Assembly (NCBI GenBank): GCA_041572755.1
Contig: JBFFRY010000066.1
Coordinates: 1 to 5,265, forward strand
Source: JBFELU01 sp041572755
GTDB taxonomy: Bacteria; Actinomycetota; Acidimicrobiia; Spongiisociales; UBA11373
Direction of reading: 5' to 3'
Length of the DNA stretch: 5,265 nt
This document shows, piece by piece, positions 3,895 to 5,265 of this stretch. The notes beneath the pieces are model-generated. The model had not been told where the DNA came from. It made no database searches and worked only from the letters and a program-made list of their open reading frames with translations. The position numbers and the translations under genes are program-made. How positions within the stretch are numbered: position 1 is the first letter of the stretch; each line of letters opens with the position of its first letter.

Positions 3895-4518
3895 CTATCC
3901 CTGCTCGAGGTACTCCCGGACGGCCTGCTCCAGCTTGGCCAGCCCCCTGCGCTGCAAGGCCTTGGTGGCGCCCTGCTTCTTCCCGATTGCTGCGGCCACT
4001 TCGCTGATGGTGAACCCACCGACGATCCGCATCAGCAGCACGTCCTGTTGGCTCTCGGGGAGCTGTTGGAGGAGCTCGCGGATCTCGGCCACGGTGAGTT
4101 TCTCGACCGCCTCTTCCTCGACGTTGCCGCCGCCACGGTCCTCCAGGTTGGCCACCGGGTCGGCCGGCCGCCGGGAGCGGCGTCGCCGCTCGTCGATCAC
4201 CCGATTGTGGGCCACGACGAACGCCCACGACCGGTACTTCGAGGCGTCACCGCGGAACTTGGCGGTGTTGCGGGCCAACTGCAGGAACACCTCGCCGAGC
4301 AGGTCCTCCGGCTCGTAGGCGCCGCGCAGCCGCAGGTACCCGAGGAGCGGCGGGGCCAACTCGTGGTAGAGGCGGGACCAGGCCCACTCGGCGCCGTTGG
4401 CGGCGGCGGTCAGCAGGCTCTGCCACTCGTGGGTGGTGAGATCCCCGAGGGCGCGGGTGGTCGGTCCGGCGGCGCGGCGCCGATCGCGCTCCTCCTGGAA
4501 TCGTTCCGCCCGAGCCAT
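3895..4518 (-). CDS. RNA polymerase sigma factor, sigma-70 family (ECF-like)
   Basis: This is an alternative sigma factor that directs RNA polymerase to a small promoter set. The 207-residue protein has an Arg/Glu-rich N-terminal extension (1-30). Region 2 covers about 42-116 (AWSRLYHELAPPLLGYL, EPEDLLGEVFLQLA, YRSWAFVVAHNRVIDERRR). A Gly/Glu linker follows at about 117-140. Region 4 covers about 146-200 (LPESQQDVLLMRIVGGFTISEVAAAIGKKQGATKALQRRGLAKLEQ) with the expected helix-turn-helix. Region 3 is missing, as in ECF factors. The ATG at 4518 is nine bases from AAGG; a GTG at 4524 is too close to it. The gene lies 117 bp downstream of a membrane-protein gene on the same strand, a possible anti-sigma partner. 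The ECF subgroup and target genes cannot be told from this window. Confidence 0.93.
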   Translation of the reverse strand: MARAERFQEERDRRRAAGPTTRALGDLTTHEWQSLLTAAANGAEWAWSRLYHELAPPLLGYLRLRGAYEPEDLLGEVFLQLARNTAKFRGDASKYRSWAFVVAHNRVIDERRRRSRRPADPVANLEDRGGGNVEEEAVEKLTVAEIRELLQQLPESQQDVLLMRIVGGFTISEVAAAIGKKQGATKALQRRGLAKLEQAVREYLEQG

Positions 4519-4635
4519 CCCCACTCGCCTTCTGGACGCGCCGACCAGCGCTGCGTCGCCATCACGCTAACGGATCCCTGAGTCGAGGTGTTCTCAATGG
4601 GGCTCGGATGCCAGGGTCGGCGAAGTGGGCGCTGC

Positions 4636-5265
4636 CTACAGATTCGGCTCGGTGGCCTGTCCGCTGGCATCGACCCGGATCGCAACGCCCAAACCGACCT
4701 TGGCCTCCAGTTGGGCGACGATGCTCTCGGCAACGAGGATGATCTCCTCGCGACCCCCGAAGATGGTCGGGTCGATCACCACCTGGATGCTTCGTTCGAT
4801 CTCATTGGCGAAGACGCGCTCGATTCCCGAGAATCGGTCAGCGATCTCAGCGACCAGCGGGTAGTAGGGCGCACTCACGTTCTCCGGGTCTCTCGTCACC
4901 ACGATTCGAGGAATCTCGGCCTCGGTCGGGATTTCGGACAACTGTGGCAGCCCCTCGACAACCGTGTTCTCGAAGTCCAGAACCCCCGAAGAGGCGACGC
5001 CGATGATCGCGGCTGTCACCATTGTGACCGCTCCCGCCACCCGCGCAATGGCCTCGCCGAATCGACTCCGGCGGGAACGTTGGGCGGCGGCCGGGCGGGC
5101 CACCTGAGTCGAGGCCGCGGCCTCACGTGCCGCCACAGCTGCGGCGGAGATATGGGTGGGAGTGTCGGCTATCGGTCGGGCGGCTTCGGCCCGCATCCGA
5201 TCGACCAGGGCGCGCAGCTGCGGCGTCACGTCGCCGGCCTCGGGCTCATCGAGCCCGAGAGCGGC
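4636..5265 (-). CDS. Partial single-pass membrane protein upstream of sigma factor, possible anti-sigma or signal partner
   Basis: The frame is open to the window edge, so the N-terminus is missing; 209 residues are visible. A GTG at 5229 exists, but the 12 codons before it (AALGLDEPEAGD) run on smoothly without a stop, so the true start is probably outside. The visible part has a helical, Ala-rich, charged stretch (13-72, LRALVDRMRAEAARPI, then RSRRSR), one membrane segment at about 74-97 (ARVAGAVTMVTAAIIGVA) and an outer domain (98-209) with alternating strands and helices. No zinc-binding HxxxCxxC motif is visible. Topology (positive residues just before the membrane segment) suggests cytoplasmic N-terminus and external C-terminus, as in many anti-sigma factors. 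Its place beside the sigma gene supports such a role, but I do not recognise the family. Confidence 0.8.
   Translation of the reverse strand, partial: AALGLDEPEAGDVTPQLRALVDRMRAEAARPIADTPTHISAAAVAAREAAASTQVARPAAAQRSRRSRFGEAIARVAGAVTMVTAAIIGVASSGVLDFENTVVEGLPQLSEIPTEAEIPRIVVTRDPENVSAPYYPLVAEIADRFSGIERVFANEIERSIQVVIDPTIFGGREEIILVAESIVAQLEAKVGLGVAIRVDASGQATEPNL

Noticed and set aside
3635..4228. - strand frame ending in RWWALQDLNL
   Set aside because: This ending comes from the antisense of the tRNA gene, a well-known false protein call; the rest is a shadow of the sigma-factor gene.
1..5265. CRISPR array, toxin-antitoxin pair, phage genes or retron-like RNA
   Set aside because: No regularly spaced repeats, no small overlapping gene pairs with such motifs, and no reverse transcriptase or phage structural genes were seen on either strand.

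Overview
This is a high-GC window with short intergenic gaps, most likely from an actinobacterium. The LexA boxes are of the CGAAC-N4-GTTCG type. The lexA / LysM protein / nrdR neighbourhood matches the one known from Mycobacterium (Rv2720-Rv2719c-Rv2718c). The tRNA order Gly-Cys-Val is also familiar from actinobacteria. A deep-branching class such as Acidimicrobiia is possible, but the window alone cannot decide it.

Layout. Positions 1-273 (+) are one open frame that joins the C-terminal half of a transposase integrase core to the last ~45 residues of diaminopimelate epimerase (DapF). This is a broken or chimeric locus. Tail-to-tail with it lies lexA (270-902, -). The lexA upstream region holds three LexA operators and the promoter of a divergent small membrane protein with a LysM domain (1088-1366, +), which resembles YneA/ChiZ-type SOS cell-division suppressors. 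A strong hairpin follows, then nrdR (1469-1915, +). Three bases beyond the nrdR stop comes the end of an unrecognised single-pass membrane protein (1919-2887, -). Its promoter overlaps that of dut (2921-3361, +). A tRNA cluster follows: Gly(GCC), Cys(GCA) and Val(GAC), closed by a 13-bp hairpin. After a roughly 200-bp region with a 12-C homopolymer come, on the - strand, an ECF-like sigma factor (3895-4518) and upstream of it a partial single-pass membrane protein (4636 to past the window edge). The latter is a candidate partner or regulator of the sigma factor.

How the genes work together. lexA and the LysM gene form a compact SOS switch: DNA damage would remove LexA and induce a division-blocking envelope protein. 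nrdR (repressor of ribonucleotide reductase genes) and dut (dUTP removal) both control nucleotide pools. The sigma factor and its neighbouring membrane protein look like an envelope-signal module. The most notable points are the transposase-dapF junction, the arrangement of the three LexA boxes over two promoters, the overlapping dut/membrane-protein promoters with a probable CTG start, and the C-tract with a Ser/Thr/Ala-rich reading frame beside the tRNA cluster.
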